In this document: positions 1 to 7,626 of the stretch, piece after piece
Numbering within the stretch: the first letter of the stretch is position 1
Layout: every line of letters starts with the position of its first letter
Assembly (NCBI GenBank): GCA_018970395.1
Contig: JAGWWM010000017.1
Location: forward strand, 1 to 45,063
DNA: 45,063 bases
Reading direction: 5' to 3'
Source: Bacteroidota bacterium
GTDB lineage: Bacteria; Bacteroidota; Bacteroidia; Chitinophagales; Chitinophagaceae
The notes under the pieces: model-generated
Databases searched by the model: none
What the model saw: the letters and a program-made list of their open reading frames with translations, nothing else
Told to the model about the DNA's origin: nothing
Made by a program: the position numbers and the translations under genes

Positions 1-6
1 TTTAAG

Positions 7-28
7 CCCCCACCCTGAAGGGTGGGGT
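7..28. repeat. GC-rich hairpin at window edge
   Basis: Perfect 8-bp inverted repeat CCCCACCC (8-15), loop TGAA, GGGTGGGG (20-27). It lies about 60 bases downstream of the clpS stop on the minus strand. There is no T-tract on either side, so a Rho-independent terminator is not clear. The apex CCC-TGAA-GGG also occurs in the hairpin at 34389-34428 when read on the minus strand, which suggests a dispersed repeat type. Confidence 0.6.
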
Positions 29-88
29 AAAGGATAAGGTATCCGCTTGTCGTATTTCGTAGGCTTTGCCGGTGTCTTGAATGCCTTA

Positions 89-379
89 TCAGACAGAAAC
101 CGTTTCTACAGTAGCGCCAATGCCCCGATCCAATATAGCTTCACACATCGGCTGAAGGATTTCAGCAGAACCATTTTTTACGGCATACTTGCCTTTGGTA
201 TGAATAATCCATGCTGATTGTTCTGCCTGCTCCCGATCATGTTTGCATACTTCAACGAGTGTTTCAATCACCCAGTCAAAAGTATTCACCTCGTCATTCC
301 ACACGATGAGGGAGGAGGAGACAGATTCTGTAATATCGGTATATATATCAGTTTCAGGCAGTTCGAATATTGAATGCAT
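89..379 (-). CDS. clpS: ATP-dependent Clp protease adaptor ClpS
   Basis: A 96-residue protein matching the ClpS family in length and sequence. ClpS binds the N-domain of ClpA/ClpC and delivers N-degron substrates to the Clp protease in the cytoplasm. The core runs from about residue 24 (LIVWNDEVNTFDWVIETL) to IHTKGKYAV and the final strand GATVE. The WNDEVNTFDWVI segment corresponds to the canonical NDDYT(P)MxFVVxVL region, with the Bacteroidota-type reading. The start is the ATG at 379. It is divergent from the T9SS type B gene at 508, with about 128 bases between them. ClpA or ClpC is not in the window. The family assignment is firm; substrate specificity cannot be seen here. Confidence 0.93.
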   Translation of the reverse strand: MHSIFELPETDIYTDITESVSSSLIVWNDEVNTFDWVIETLVEVCKHDREQAEQSAWIIHTKGKYAVKNGSAEILQPMCEAILDRGIGATVETVSV

Positions 380-445
380 AATGAAACATTTAATCTGTTA
401 TCAATTATAATTGCCATTATTTTATAATGTAAAGTTCTGGTTTTA

Positions 446-476
446 TTTGGATATATTATTTAAACGTTTATTTTTG
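446..476 (+). promoter_or_regulatory. Bacteroidota-type promoter for the T9SS type B gene
   Basis: TTTG at 446-449 and TATTTTTG at 469-476 are separated by 19 bases. This fits the Bacteroidota sigma-A consensus TTTG-N17-23-TAnnTTTG. The ATG at 508 is 31 bases downstream. This is the best full -33/-7 promoter match I noticed in the window. Confidence 0.6.
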
Positions 477-507
477 TTAACCACTACTATTAACCCCTCT
501 AAAATTA

Positions 508-3500
508 ATGCGAGCTAAAAAAACAGCACCCATTTTTTTTGCCTTTTGCTCTTTTTTGTTTTTCTCATTTGTTGCTTTGGGTCAAGCTCCAAAAAAGCTT
601 TCAACCGCTAATAAGAATAATTCAAGAACGGCAGGTTGCCCTGAAAATTTGGATGTTGAGTTTGGAAACTTTTCCAGATGGGAGTCAAATACAGGGAGAG
701 TTAGTACGGACTCAACTAGAATCCCTAATTTTATACAAAACGACTCTTTAATTTGGAATAATACTGGAGGCTTTTTTTCGGATCGCTATGAACTGATTGA
801 TAGAGTTAGTAATCCGCCAGTAGACAAGTACGGAGGATTTCCAGTAAATCCAACAATAGGAGGGGGTCGTTATTCTATCAAACTTGGGAGTGATAAAAAC
901 GATCCGGCATCTCCTCTTCGTCTGCCAAATGCTTTAACTGAATCCGTGAGGTTTAAAATTGTTGTGGATGATTTAGTAGAGACTCCTTCAATACTTTTTT
1001 CATTTGCAGTAGTATTTGAAAATCCAAATCATCCTAATAATTTACATACCTATGGTGAGCAGCCAAGATTTATTGCTCGAATGTATGAAGTTGGGGGAGA
1101 TACTTTGCCTTGTGTAAACTTTACATTTGTAGCTTCCGACCCGGCTTTAACTTTCGATACCTCAGCAATTTATAAAATTGATAGTTCGCAATTGCAATAT
1201 CCTGGGGCGATAAATTTCGCTTTAGTAAAATATTTACCTTGGAATCAAGTATTTATAAACCTGAAGCCCTATAAGGGCAAAACACTGTATCTTGAATTTA
1301 CCACTACTGATTGTACTAAGAAGGGGCATTTTGGGTACGCATACGTGGATGTAATTGAATGTAATTATCAAATAAAAGTTACATCTGCTTGTAAAGCTAC
1401 TACTACAAATTTTGATGGGCCGGTTGGCCCCTTCAGCAAATATGAATGGTTTAATCAGGATTTTAGCAGAAGATATGGAGTAGGAAAGAGTGTTGTCTTG
1501 AATGAGTCATTGCCCAGGGGTAGTATCATCAATCTTGTACTTACTCCTTATAATGGTTTAGGTTGTAAGGATACGATAAATGCTGCTGTGGAATATTCAG
1601 ATCCGCCTGTAAATTTACAAGTGAATTCCGGAACAGTTTGTCAAGGTCAATCTCTCAATCTTGCCGCATCTGGTGCAGATACTTACACCTGGTCACCTGC
1701 TACAGGACTGAATACTACTGTAGGAGCAACTGTGATTGCAAATCCTACATCTACTACCACCTACACAATTGAGGGAGTTAATTCAACTACAGGTTGTAAG
1801 TCCGCGACTCAAACGATTGTTTCAGTTATTCCTCCTTTGAATATTGTAGGTTCTGCTCTCAATTCCGCTACCTGTACCAATAATAACGGTACTATAAATT
1901 TGTCCGGTTTAGTGCCGAATCGTTCCTATGAAGTTCATTATAATAAAGATGGTGTTGCACAGACGCCATTAGTTTTGAATGCCAATAATTCAGGTCTCAT
2001 TCAGATCATTAATTTAAATGCGGGAGTTTATAACGATATACGTGCTGTTTTCAACGGATGCGCTTCCAATAAAGTTGGCCCTTTTGCCATAGTTGATCCG
2101 ATTCCAAGTCCGCCTTTGTTATCTTTAAAGGAGTTAAAAGTTTGTGCAGGTTCGCCAACGGGATCAGTTATTTTTACTGCTGCAGTAGGGGCTAGTGTTA
2201 GTTGGAACAATTCTAGCCCTTCCATTGGTTTGGCTTCTTTGGGTTCGGGAAATATCAATAGCTTCACTGCCATAAATAACGGCACTACTCCCATTACTTC
2301 CATTGTAAAAGTGAAAGCGGTAGCAAATGGTTGCAGTAGTGCTGAGGAGGAATTAAAGATTATAGTTAATCCAAAACCAGTTATAAATGTTACAAGCGGA
2401 CAAGTTTGTTTTGGAGAAAGTATTAATTTGACTGTAACAGGTACGGGCATTTATTCCTGGTCACCCTCCGGTAGCCTAAATGCCACAACGGGCGGCAACG
2501 TGGTTGCTACTCCAATCACAACTACAGTCTATACTGTTGAAGGTATCAATAACGCTACCGGTTGCTCTAATGCCGCTACTTCTATTGTAGTAGTATATCC
2601 TCTACCGGTTGCATCTATTGCTACCCTTGCCAATTTTATTTGTGAAGGAACGAATATTGTACTAACAGGCCTTGGCGGCAATTCATATGAATGGTTTCGT
2701 GATGGACAGCTATTGTCTGGAGCTAATTCCAGTACTTACCTGACCGACAAGCCGGGCATCTACACCTTAAAAGCAATATCTGATAAAGGATGTAGTGCTT
2801 TTGCGGCTAAGCCATTCGAGTTGTTTTTAATAGAAAAGCAGAAGCCTGATTTTCGCGCAATAACTGAATGTGGAAATCAACAAATTCAGCTCGTCAATCG
2901 ATCTATTTACAGCCCATCATCTGATATTAAATGGAAATGGAATTTCGGAGATGGTAATTTTTCTACACTTAAAGAGCCGATTCATACTTACCAGCAATAT
3001 GGTAACTATGCAATCACATTGATTGCGAATTCTAATCAATGTCAAAATCACACAGAAAGTATTTCGAAAAATATTACTATTCAAAATAATATTGATGGAA
3101 TTCGTTATCCAACAATTAATGCCTTAAGGAATTCACCCACTTCGATTTCTGCTACCAGAAATGCTACCCGGTTTCAGTGGACACCTTCTTTGGGTTTAAA
3201 TAATCCACTCATTCGTAACCCTATATTTAATTACTCTTCTGACCAAGAATATTTGATTCGATTTACGGACAATTTGGGTTGCAGTGCAGTGGATACGCTT
3301 TTGGTGCAGGTTTTTGATGTAGAAGATATCCAGATTCCTGATGCATTTACACCTAACGGTGACGGCATCAATGATTATCTGGATATTTTTCTTATTGGAG
3401 GTGCTTCCAAAATAAAGTTCTGGGTTTTTAATCGTTGGGGACAACTGATGTTTGAAACGACTGATCCTGCACAGCGTTGGGACGGAAACTATCAGGGGAA

Positions 3501-3597
3501 AAAACAACCCTTAGAAAATTATGTTTGGATTGCAGAAATAACCACTTCGTCCGGTAAAATAATCAGGAAACGTGGGCAAACAATTTTAATAAGATAA
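508..3597 (+). CDS. Secreted PKD/Ig-like protein with T9SS type B sorting domain
   Basis: A 1029-residue exported surface protein. It has an N-terminal signal peptide (residues 1 to about 26, ending near FVALGQA) and an N-terminal segment with ENLDVEFGNFSRWES, typical of large Bacteroidota PKD proteins. Ig-like modules follow: CQGQSLNLAASGADTYTWSP near residue 377 and a sister copy CFGESINLTVTGTGIYSWSP near 632. A PKD domain (WKWNFGDGNFS) lies around residues 785-860. The C-terminal CHU_C/gliding-motility type B sorting domain spans about 942-1029 (IPDAFTPNGDGINDYL, FNRWGQLMFET, WDGNYQG). Such domains direct T9SS export. The next gene encodes a PorP/SprF protein, the usual partner of type B cargo. 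Role in adhesion or motility is inferred; the ligand is unknown. Confidence 0.9.
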   Translation: MRAKKTAPIFFAFCSFLFFSFVALGQAPKKLSTANKNNSRTAGCPENLDVEFGNFSRWESNTGRVSTDSTRIPNFIQNDSLIWNNTGGFFSDRYELIDRVSNPPVDKYGGFPVNPTIGGGRYSIKLGSDKNDPASPLRLPNALTESVRFKIVVDDLVETPSILFSFAVVFENPNHPNNLHTYGEQPRFIARMYEVGGDTLPCVNFTFVASDPALTFDTSAIYKIDSSQLQYPGAINFALVKYLPWNQVFINLKPYKGKTLYLEFTTTDCTKKGHFGYAYVDVIECNYQIKVTSACKATTTNFDGPVGPFSKYEWFNQDFSRRYGVGKSVVLNESLPRGSIINLVLTPYNGLGCKDTINAAVEYSDPPVNLQVNSGTVCQGQSLNLAASGADTYTWSPATGLNTTVGATVIANPTSTTTYTIEGVNSTTGCKSATQTIVSVIPPLNIVGSALNSATCTNNNGTINLSGLVPNRSYEVHYNKDGVAQTPLVLNANNSGLIQIINLNAGVYNDIRAVFNGCASNKVGPFAIVDPIPSPPLLSLKELKVCAGSPTGSVIFTAAVGASVSWNNSSPSIGLASLGSGNINSFTAINNGTTPITSIVKVKAVANGCSSAEEELKIIVNPKPVINVTSGQVCFGESINLTVTGTGIYSWSPSGSLNATTGGNVVATPITTTVYTVEGINNATGCSNAATSIVVVYPLPVASIATLANFICEGTNIVLTGLGGNSYEWFRDGQLLSGANSSTYLTDKPGIYTLKAISDKGCSAFAAKPFELFLIEKQKPDFRAITECGNQQIQLVNRSIYSPSSDIKWKWNFGDGNFSTLKEPIHTYQQYGNYAITLIANSNQCQNHTESISKNITIQNNIDGIRYPTINALRNSPTSISATRNATRFQWTPSLGLNNPLIRNPIFNYSSDQEYLIRFTDNLGCSAVDTLLVQVFDVEDIQIPDAFTPNGDGINDYLDIFLIGGASKIKFWVFNRWGQLMFETTDPAQRWDGNYQGKKQPLENYVWIAEITTSSGKIIRKRGQTILIR

Positions 3598-3621
3598 AAT
3601 TCATTCTAAACCCAAAGTCAG

Positions 3622-4707
3622 TTGCTTACCCCTTTTTATACATTAAGCTGCATCAGAAAGTCTGAGTTGTTTTTCAGGAAAATATTTTTCTGCTTTGTTT
3701 TCATTTTTCTGAATGATGATATTCAAGGTCAAGATCCTCATTTCTCCCAATTCTTTATGGCTCCTCATTATATTAATCCTGCTTTGATTGGAACACAATT
3801 TGGAGATTGGTGCATTATGGGAAATATGCGTCAACAGTGGGGAAATGCTTATACCCCATTTAATACCCAATCGCTGGCGGCAGAATTTAAATTTTTCAAT
3901 TCAAAAAATAACAACATGCTGGCTATCGGGACTTCCTTCATGTCAGACCAAACTATGAATGGTTCTTTCCGAAGCAATTACATTACTGCCGCTTTAGTTT
4001 ATAGTCTTGAATTGAATCACAATCATTTTTTTGCTGCCGGATTCCAATTATTACATGCAAACAGGAGATTGGATTATTCTAAATTGAGTTTTGGTCAACA
4101 ATTTACCAGCCGAGGATTTGATTTGGCTCTTCCAAGTGGAGAAGCTGCTTTTTTGTCTGTACTTCCTTATTATTCTTTGGGTGCCGGTCTGCTTTACACC
4201 TACGGTTCCAATGACAATAGTACTGTGATAGATGTTGGTTTGGCGGCTTATGACATTAATCAACCGAATATTTCCGCACAAGGGGATAAATATAATTATT
4301 TAAATATCCGGTATGCAGGAAACATCAATGTTCAGTATGAGTCCTCTGATGCTGTTCTTTTCAATTTTCATTCTGTATATCACAGACAAGCAACTCAAAA
4401 TTACTTTGCAATAGGTGGGTCTGTCGGCTATTCACTCTCTGAAGGTAAAAAAGATAAAATCGCATTTTTAGGCGCTTGGATTCGAGAAGGCGATGCAGTA
4501 TATCCCTATACAGGTCTTAAATTTGGGAATGTTCAATTTGGACTATCATATGATATTGTTACATCCAAGCAAAACAATTATCCTGTTAACCCTCAGGCTT
4601 TTGAGCTTTCATTTATTTATACGCACGTGGTTAACTCTAATCGCAAAATATCCAAATACGTAGAGTGTCCTTATAAAAGAAGAATGGTAGTATTCCCTGA
4701 ATTTTGA
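3622..4707 (+). CDS. PorP/SprF family type IX secretion membrane protein
   Basis: About 361 residues. The mature N-terminus QDPHFSQFFMAPHYINPALIGT is the PorP/SprF hallmark, and the rest alternates short amphipathic strands consistent with an outer-membrane beta-barrel. Family members help secrete or anchor type B T9SS cargo, as SprF does for SprB. It starts 24 bases after the upstream cargo gene, so the two are probably cotranscribed. No ATG is available before the signal peptide: the listed start is TTG at 3622, and a second in-frame TTG lies at 3667, just before the hydrophobic stretch IFFCFVFIFL. The true start is uncertain. Family call is strong; pairing with the 508-3597 protein is inferred from adjacency. 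Confidence 0.9.
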   Translation: MLTPFYTLSCIRKSELFFRKIFFCFVFIFLNDDIQGQDPHFSQFFMAPHYINPALIGTQFGDWCIMGNMRQQWGNAYTPFNTQSLAAEFKFFNSKNNNMLAIGTSFMSDQTMNGSFRSNYITAALVYSLELNHNHFFAAGFQLLHANRRLDYSKLSFGQQFTSRGFDLALPSGEAAFLSVLPYYSLGAGLLYTYGSNDNSTVIDVGLAAYDINQPNISAQGDKYNYLNIRYAGNINVQYESSDAVLFNFHSVYHRQATQNYFAIGGSVGYSLSEGKKDKIAFLGAWIREGDAVYPYTGLKFGNVQFGLSYDIVTSKQNNYPVNPQAFELSFIYTHVVNSNRKISKYVECPYKRRMVVFPEF

Positions 4708-4719
4708 CCGAAGTAGAAA

Positions 4720-4740
4720 TGATTACTTACAAAGTAATCA
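4720..4740. terminator. Hairpin between convergent genes
   Basis: Perfect 9-bp arms TGATTACTT (4720-4728) and AAGTAATCA (4732-4740) with a 3-base loop. It lies after the PorP/SprF stop and overlaps the last codons and stop of the convergent CBM48 gene. It could work as a bidirectional terminator. T-tracts are poor, so this is tentative. Confidence 0.4.
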
Positions 4741-5017
4741 CACTGTTATTGCCGCCAAAAGGGTTAGGTACTTCCTGATCAGCGTCAGGTTCATTCACCC
4801 AATGTGCCTCGTCAACCAAGTATTTGAACTCGTGGCGAGTGTCGCGTGGAAGATTTACTTCTGTGGAGAATGTTCCGTCTTTTTTACGTTTGAGCACAAT
4901 TGAATTTTGCCAGTCATTGTTCAATCCGAAGATTTCTACTGAGTTGGCTGCTTCGTGGTCTAATGAAAATTTGACTTTGCAGTAATCTTTTGTCTTGTAG
5001 TAGGTTTTTTGAATCAT
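4727..5017 (-). CDS. Stand-alone isoamylase early-set (CBM48/AMPK-type glycogen-binding) protein
   Basis: A 96-residue protein made of a single early-set E fold. VKFSLDHEAANSVEIFGLNNDWQN, then FSTEVNLPRDTRHEFKYLVDEAHWVNEPDAD matches the CBM48/AMPK1-CBM pattern of alpha-glucan binding modules (the FKYLVD...W..D core). No catalytic domain or signal peptide is present, so it is probably cytoplasmic. Similar short proteins are common in Bacteroidota next to unrelated genes. It could bind glycogen or act as a regulatory subunit; neither is shown. The start is ATG at 5017, and the gene stands alone, about 200 bases downstream of a lipoprotein gene on the same strand. Confidence 0.85.
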   Translation of the reverse strand: MIQKTYYKTKDYCKVKFSLDHEAANSVEIFGLNNDWQNSIVLKRKKDGTFSTEVNLPRDTRHEFKYLVDEAHWVNEPDADQEVPNPFGGNNSVITL

Positions 5018-5130
5018 TGTTTTACGTTTTAAGTGAATTTTTCAATGGCAATGGAGCGATTACTTGCAGAAAAATTTCTTTTTCTAATTCTTAATGCATA
5101 CTTTTTTTGAAAAGTAACCCATTACTCATT

Positions 5131-5155
5131 AAAAAAAATTTAAGTGAAAACTTAA
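5131..5155 (-). terminator. Rho-independent-like terminator after the lipoprotein gene
   Basis: Read on the minus strand, TTAAGT, loop TTTC, ACTTAA is followed by a run of at least eight T residues (plus-strand A run 5131-5138). It sits about 60 bases after the stop of the lipoprotein gene at 5214. The stem is short and AT-rich. Confidence 0.45.
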
Positions 5156-5213
5156 TCTGCGTATTGTTCAACAAAGAGAGGATTGATTGCATGCTTTTAA
5201 CAATCATTTGTTA

Positions 5214-5849
5214 TTAAGGAAAGATATTTTTCTCTTGCATGGATTGGACTAATGATCTGCTGATTCGGTGAGCCAGGTTATCAACTGAAGACGGGTCAAT
5301 GGATTCGGTTTGAGCGGTAAAAATCAGCTTGTCTGTACCTAATTCAAATACATTTCCTTCCACTATGTAGGTAGTATTGGTCACATAATAGCCGGGGGAA
5401 TAGATGCGTTTGTACCAATAGGAATAGTATCTGCCAAAACGGTTAAAATAAAAACCTCCCGGCCAAAATTCAAGATGTCCTTGTACATAACTTTTTTCTT
5501 TATTGATATCCAATAAGGTAAAGGTGATTGCAGCATCATAACCGTCTTTTTTCAGCATTTGCAAGATTTCGCCTTCACTTTTTCCATTAATACCTCTCAA
5601 TCCATATACATCAGAAGCCGCCTTTGCGGTATATCCAATCATTTTGAGATCATTGACCGCGTGGGACTCAAAGGACAGTTGCAAACTTTTTCTTTTCTTT
5701 CCTTCCATGATTCCTGCCACTATAATTTTTTTGAAAGCAGTATTTTGGAATTGCGGGTCTTTCCACGAAGAATCAATTCGAGTAGTCGTGCAGGAGGCAA
5801 CACTAATGAAAAAAATTAAGCAATATCCTGCAGATTGAAAATAGCTCAT
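5214..5849 (-). CDS. DUF4136-like putative lipoprotein
   Basis: A 211-residue protein with a hydrophobic N-terminus and a lipobox-like FISVASC at residues 14-20, so it is a likely lipoprotein. The body resembles DUF4136-type lipoproteins: TRIDSSWKDPQFQ, KIIVAGIMEGKKRKSLQLSFE and a conserved-looking KDGYDAAITFTLLDI segment. Aromatic-rich FWPGGFYFNRFGRYYSYWY (about residues 127-145) stands out. The C-terminus reads as DKLIFTAQTES followed by an amphipathic helix. The 5849-6047 upstream stretch holds the heptamer repeat described separately. Function is unknown; DUF4136 assignment is by resemblance only. Confidence 0.7.
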   Translation of the reverse strand: MSYFQSAGYCLIFFISVASCTTTRIDSSWKDPQFQNTAFKKIIVAGIMEGKKRKSLQLSFESHAVNDLKMIGYTAKAASDVYGLRGINGKSEGEILQMLKKDGYDAAITFTLLDINKEKSYVQGHLEFWPGGFYFNRFGRYYSYWYKRIYSPGYYVTNTTYIVEGNVFELGTDKLIFTAQTESIDPSSVDNLAHRISRSLVQSMQEKNIFP

Positions 5850-5982
5850 GCTTTTTTAGGAAAATTAAAGGGCAGCAGCGGAAGAGCAAATGACTCCTAT
5901 CATTTGTGCTTATAAACTTTCCCAATAAAAAAGAAACAACAACAATGCAGGTGATCGGCAACCTAAGAGGTAGTCGTTGTTT

Positions 5983-6046
5983 GTATGTTGGAGGTTGCAG
6001 GCATCTCCAATTATTATTAATTATTAATTACTAATTAATAATTAAT
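5983..6046. repeat. Composite period-7 repeat (GGAGGTT-type plus AT-rich type)
   Basis: Consecutive 7-base units: GTATGTT, GGAGGTT, GCAGGCA (5983-6003), a transition unit, then TAATTAT/TAATTAC/TAATTAA units to 6046. The AT part is also a perfect inverted repeat with 15-base arms (6016-6030 and 6032-6046) around one central base. It ends one base before the ndk stop codon (minus strand), so it may also terminate ndk transcripts. Confidence 0.7.
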
Positions 6047-6047
6047 C

Positions 6048-6464
6048 TCAATACTGCTCCAGTCCGCTAAAGAAAAATGCACCTTCTATCAGCGCATTTT
6101 CATCGCTGTCACTTCCGTGAACAGCATTTTCTCCTACAGAACTTGCGTATAATTTACGAATGGTTCCCTCGTCTGCTTTGGATGGATCGGTTGCACCAAT
6201 CAGTTTGCGGAAATCCGACACGGCATTCTCTTTCTCCAGAATCGCTGCAATAATCACGCCGCTGCTCATAAACTCCACCAGCTCTCCATAAAAAGGTCGC
6301 TCCTTGTGAACGGCATAGAAAGCGCCGGCCTGTGCGGTAGATAAATGCAACTGCTTTAAGGCAACAATGCGAAACCCCGACTGTAAAATCTGATCCAGAA
6401 TTTTTCCTGCATAGCCTTTCTTCATCGCATCAGGCTTGATCATGGTAAATGTACGATTGCTCAT
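6048..6464 (-). CDS. ndk: Nucleoside diphosphate kinase
   Basis: A 138-residue cytoplasmic enzyme that transfers the gamma-phosphate from ATP to other (d)NDPs through a phosphohistidine. The active-site signature NAVHGSDS contains H116. The N-terminal [17 protein letters not shown] and [16 protein letters not shown] are also canonical, and the length matches the family. The start is ATG at 6464. It is divergent from nrnA: the ndk -7 box (TACCTTTG on minus, 6487-6494) and the nrnA -7 box (6518-6525) lie in the shared intergenic region. The stop abuts an AT-rich inverted repeat. Confidence 0.97.
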   Translation of the reverse strand: MSNRTFTMIKPDAMKKGYAGKILDQILQSGFRIVALKQLHLSTAQAGAFYAVHKERPFYGELVEFMSSGVIIAAILEKENAVSDFRKLIGATDPSKADEGTIRKLYASSVGENAVHGSDSDENALIEGAFFFSGLEQY

Positions 6465-6486
6465 TGATGATAATTTACTTGGGCGG

Positions 6487-6494
6487 CAAAGGTA
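6487..6494 (-). promoter_or_regulatory. -7 promoter element of ndk
   Basis: TACCTTTG on the minus strand matches TAnnTTTG and lies 22 bases before the ndk ATG. No good -33 TTTG was found at the expected distance. Confidence 0.45.
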
Positions 6495-6517
6495 AGGATC
6501 AATCCCTGAATTTAACC

Positions 6518-6525
6518 TACTTTTG
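6518..6525 (+). promoter_or_regulatory. -7 promoter element of nrnA
   Basis: TACTTTTG fits TAnnTTTG and ends 10 bases before the nrnA ATG at 6536. This implies a very short 5' leader. It also supports 6536 as the start rather than the longer open frame, which would lie upstream of this box. Confidence 0.5.
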
Positions 6526-6535
6526 TGCCTCGTTT

Positions 6536-7549
6536 ATGCAATCCATCAGCCAATTATTCCCGCTCTTGCAGGAACCTCGCAAAGTAATCATCACTACGCA
6601 TCAGAAACCGGATCCTGATGCCATGGGCTCTTCACTGGGCTTATATCATTTTCTCCAATCCTTCGGTCATGAAGTCCAGGTCATTTCTCCCACCAACTGG
6701 GCGGCATTTCTCGACTGGATGCCTGGCTGCGATAAAGTCCTCGATTTTGAAACACAACAACAGGCTGCCGTTGCTTCCATTCAACAGTCCGACTGGATTT
6801 TCTGCCTTGATTTTAATGCGCTCAGTCGCACCAAAAAAATGGCACCCTTACTGGAAAATGCGAAGGCTAAAAAAATATTGATAGACCATCACCGCGAACC
6901 GCAAACTACTGTCTTTGAATGGGGCATCAGTGATATTGAAAAAAGCTCTACCAGCGAAATGATTTACGACTTCATCGTTCAATCGGGTCATGCCGATCGC
7001 ATCAATGATTTCATCATGTCCTGCCTATATGCCGGAGTAATGGGCGATACGGGTTCTTTTCGTTTTGCGTCCGCAACTGCCGGCGTCCACGAAATGATCG
7101 CTTCCTTCAAAAGAAACGGTCTTCAGCATACCAGAATTCATGAACTGATCTACGATAATTATCTCGAAAACCGTTATCGTTTTATTGGTCATGTTTTATC
7201 CCATCGGCTTGAGGTTATTTATGAATTGAATGTGGCATTGATTTGGGTTTCTAAACAGGATTTGCTAAAATTTCAGATTAAAACGGGCGATACGGAAGGA
7301 CTGGTCAATTACCCGCTGGGCATACAAGGTATAAAAGTGGCTGCCTTGCTCATTGATAGAGACGAAAAAAGAAAATGGAGTTTTCGGAGTAAAGGAACAT
7401 TTGATTGCAATACTTTTGCACGACGTCATTTTAACGGAGGCGGGCATTTTAATGCGGCGGGTGGAGAAAGCGATGAGAGTCTGGAACAAAATTTAAAACA
7501 ATTCAGAACCGTACTCCTGGAATATGTCGAACAGCTGCGTAATTATTAA
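6536..7549 (+). CDS. nrnA: DHH/DHHA1 phosphoesterase, bifunctional oligoribonuclease/PAP phosphatase NrnA
   Basis: A 337-residue DHH superfamily phosphoesterase. NrnA enzymes degrade 2-5 nt oligoribonucleotides and dephosphorylate 3'-phosphoadenosine 5'-phosphate in the cytoplasm, using two Mn ions. The N-terminal DHH motifs are THQKPDPDAMGS (H22, D26, D28), LDFN (D92), IDHHR (117-121) and GDTGSFRF. The DHHA1 domain ends with FNGGGHFNAAGG. The reading frame is open for 29 codons further upstream, but MQSISQLFP at 6536 is preferred because homologs begin here and the -7 box lies just upstream. The last codons and stop (AAT TAT TAA) run into a period-7 AT repeat. Confidence 0.92.
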   Translation: MQSISQLFPLLQEPRKVIITTHQKPDPDAMGSSLGLYHFLQSFGHEVQVISPTNWAAFLDWMPGCDKVLDFETQQQAAVASIQQSDWIFCLDFNALSRTKKMAPLLENAKAKKILIDHHREPQTTVFEWGISDIEKSSTSEMIYDFIVQSGHADRINDFIMSCLYAGVMGDTGSFRFASATAGVHEMIASFKRNGLQHTRIHELIYDNYLENRYRFIGHVLSHRLEVIYELNVALIWVSKQDLLKFQIKTGDTEGLVNYPLGIQGIKVAALLIDRDEKRKWSFRSKGTFDCNTFARRHFNGGGHFNAAGGESDESLEQNLKQFRTVLLEYVEQLRNY

Positions 7550-7587
7550 TTGTTAATTGTTAATTACTAATTATTAATTGTTAACTA
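7546..7587. repeat. AT-rich heptamer tract at the nrnA stop
   Basis: Six 7-base units in register: TTAATTG, TTAATTG, TTAATTA, CTAATTA, TTAATTG, TTAACTA. The first unit contains the nrnA stop codon (7547-7549). It is related to the tracts at 5983-6046 and 17198-17253. Confidence 0.75.
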
Positions 7588-7626
7588 TTTCATTATTCAA
7601 TCTTCAAAACCTTTTAAATCTACAAT

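Noticed and set aside
1-88. Short minus-strand open frames running from the clpS stop through the window edge.
   Set aside because: No start, no recognisable protein and a strong hairpin within; treated as flank.
2028-2450. A 140-codon minus-strand open frame inside the T9SS type B gene.
   Set aside because: Antisense shadow of a repeat-rich gene in the better-supported frame; no family match.
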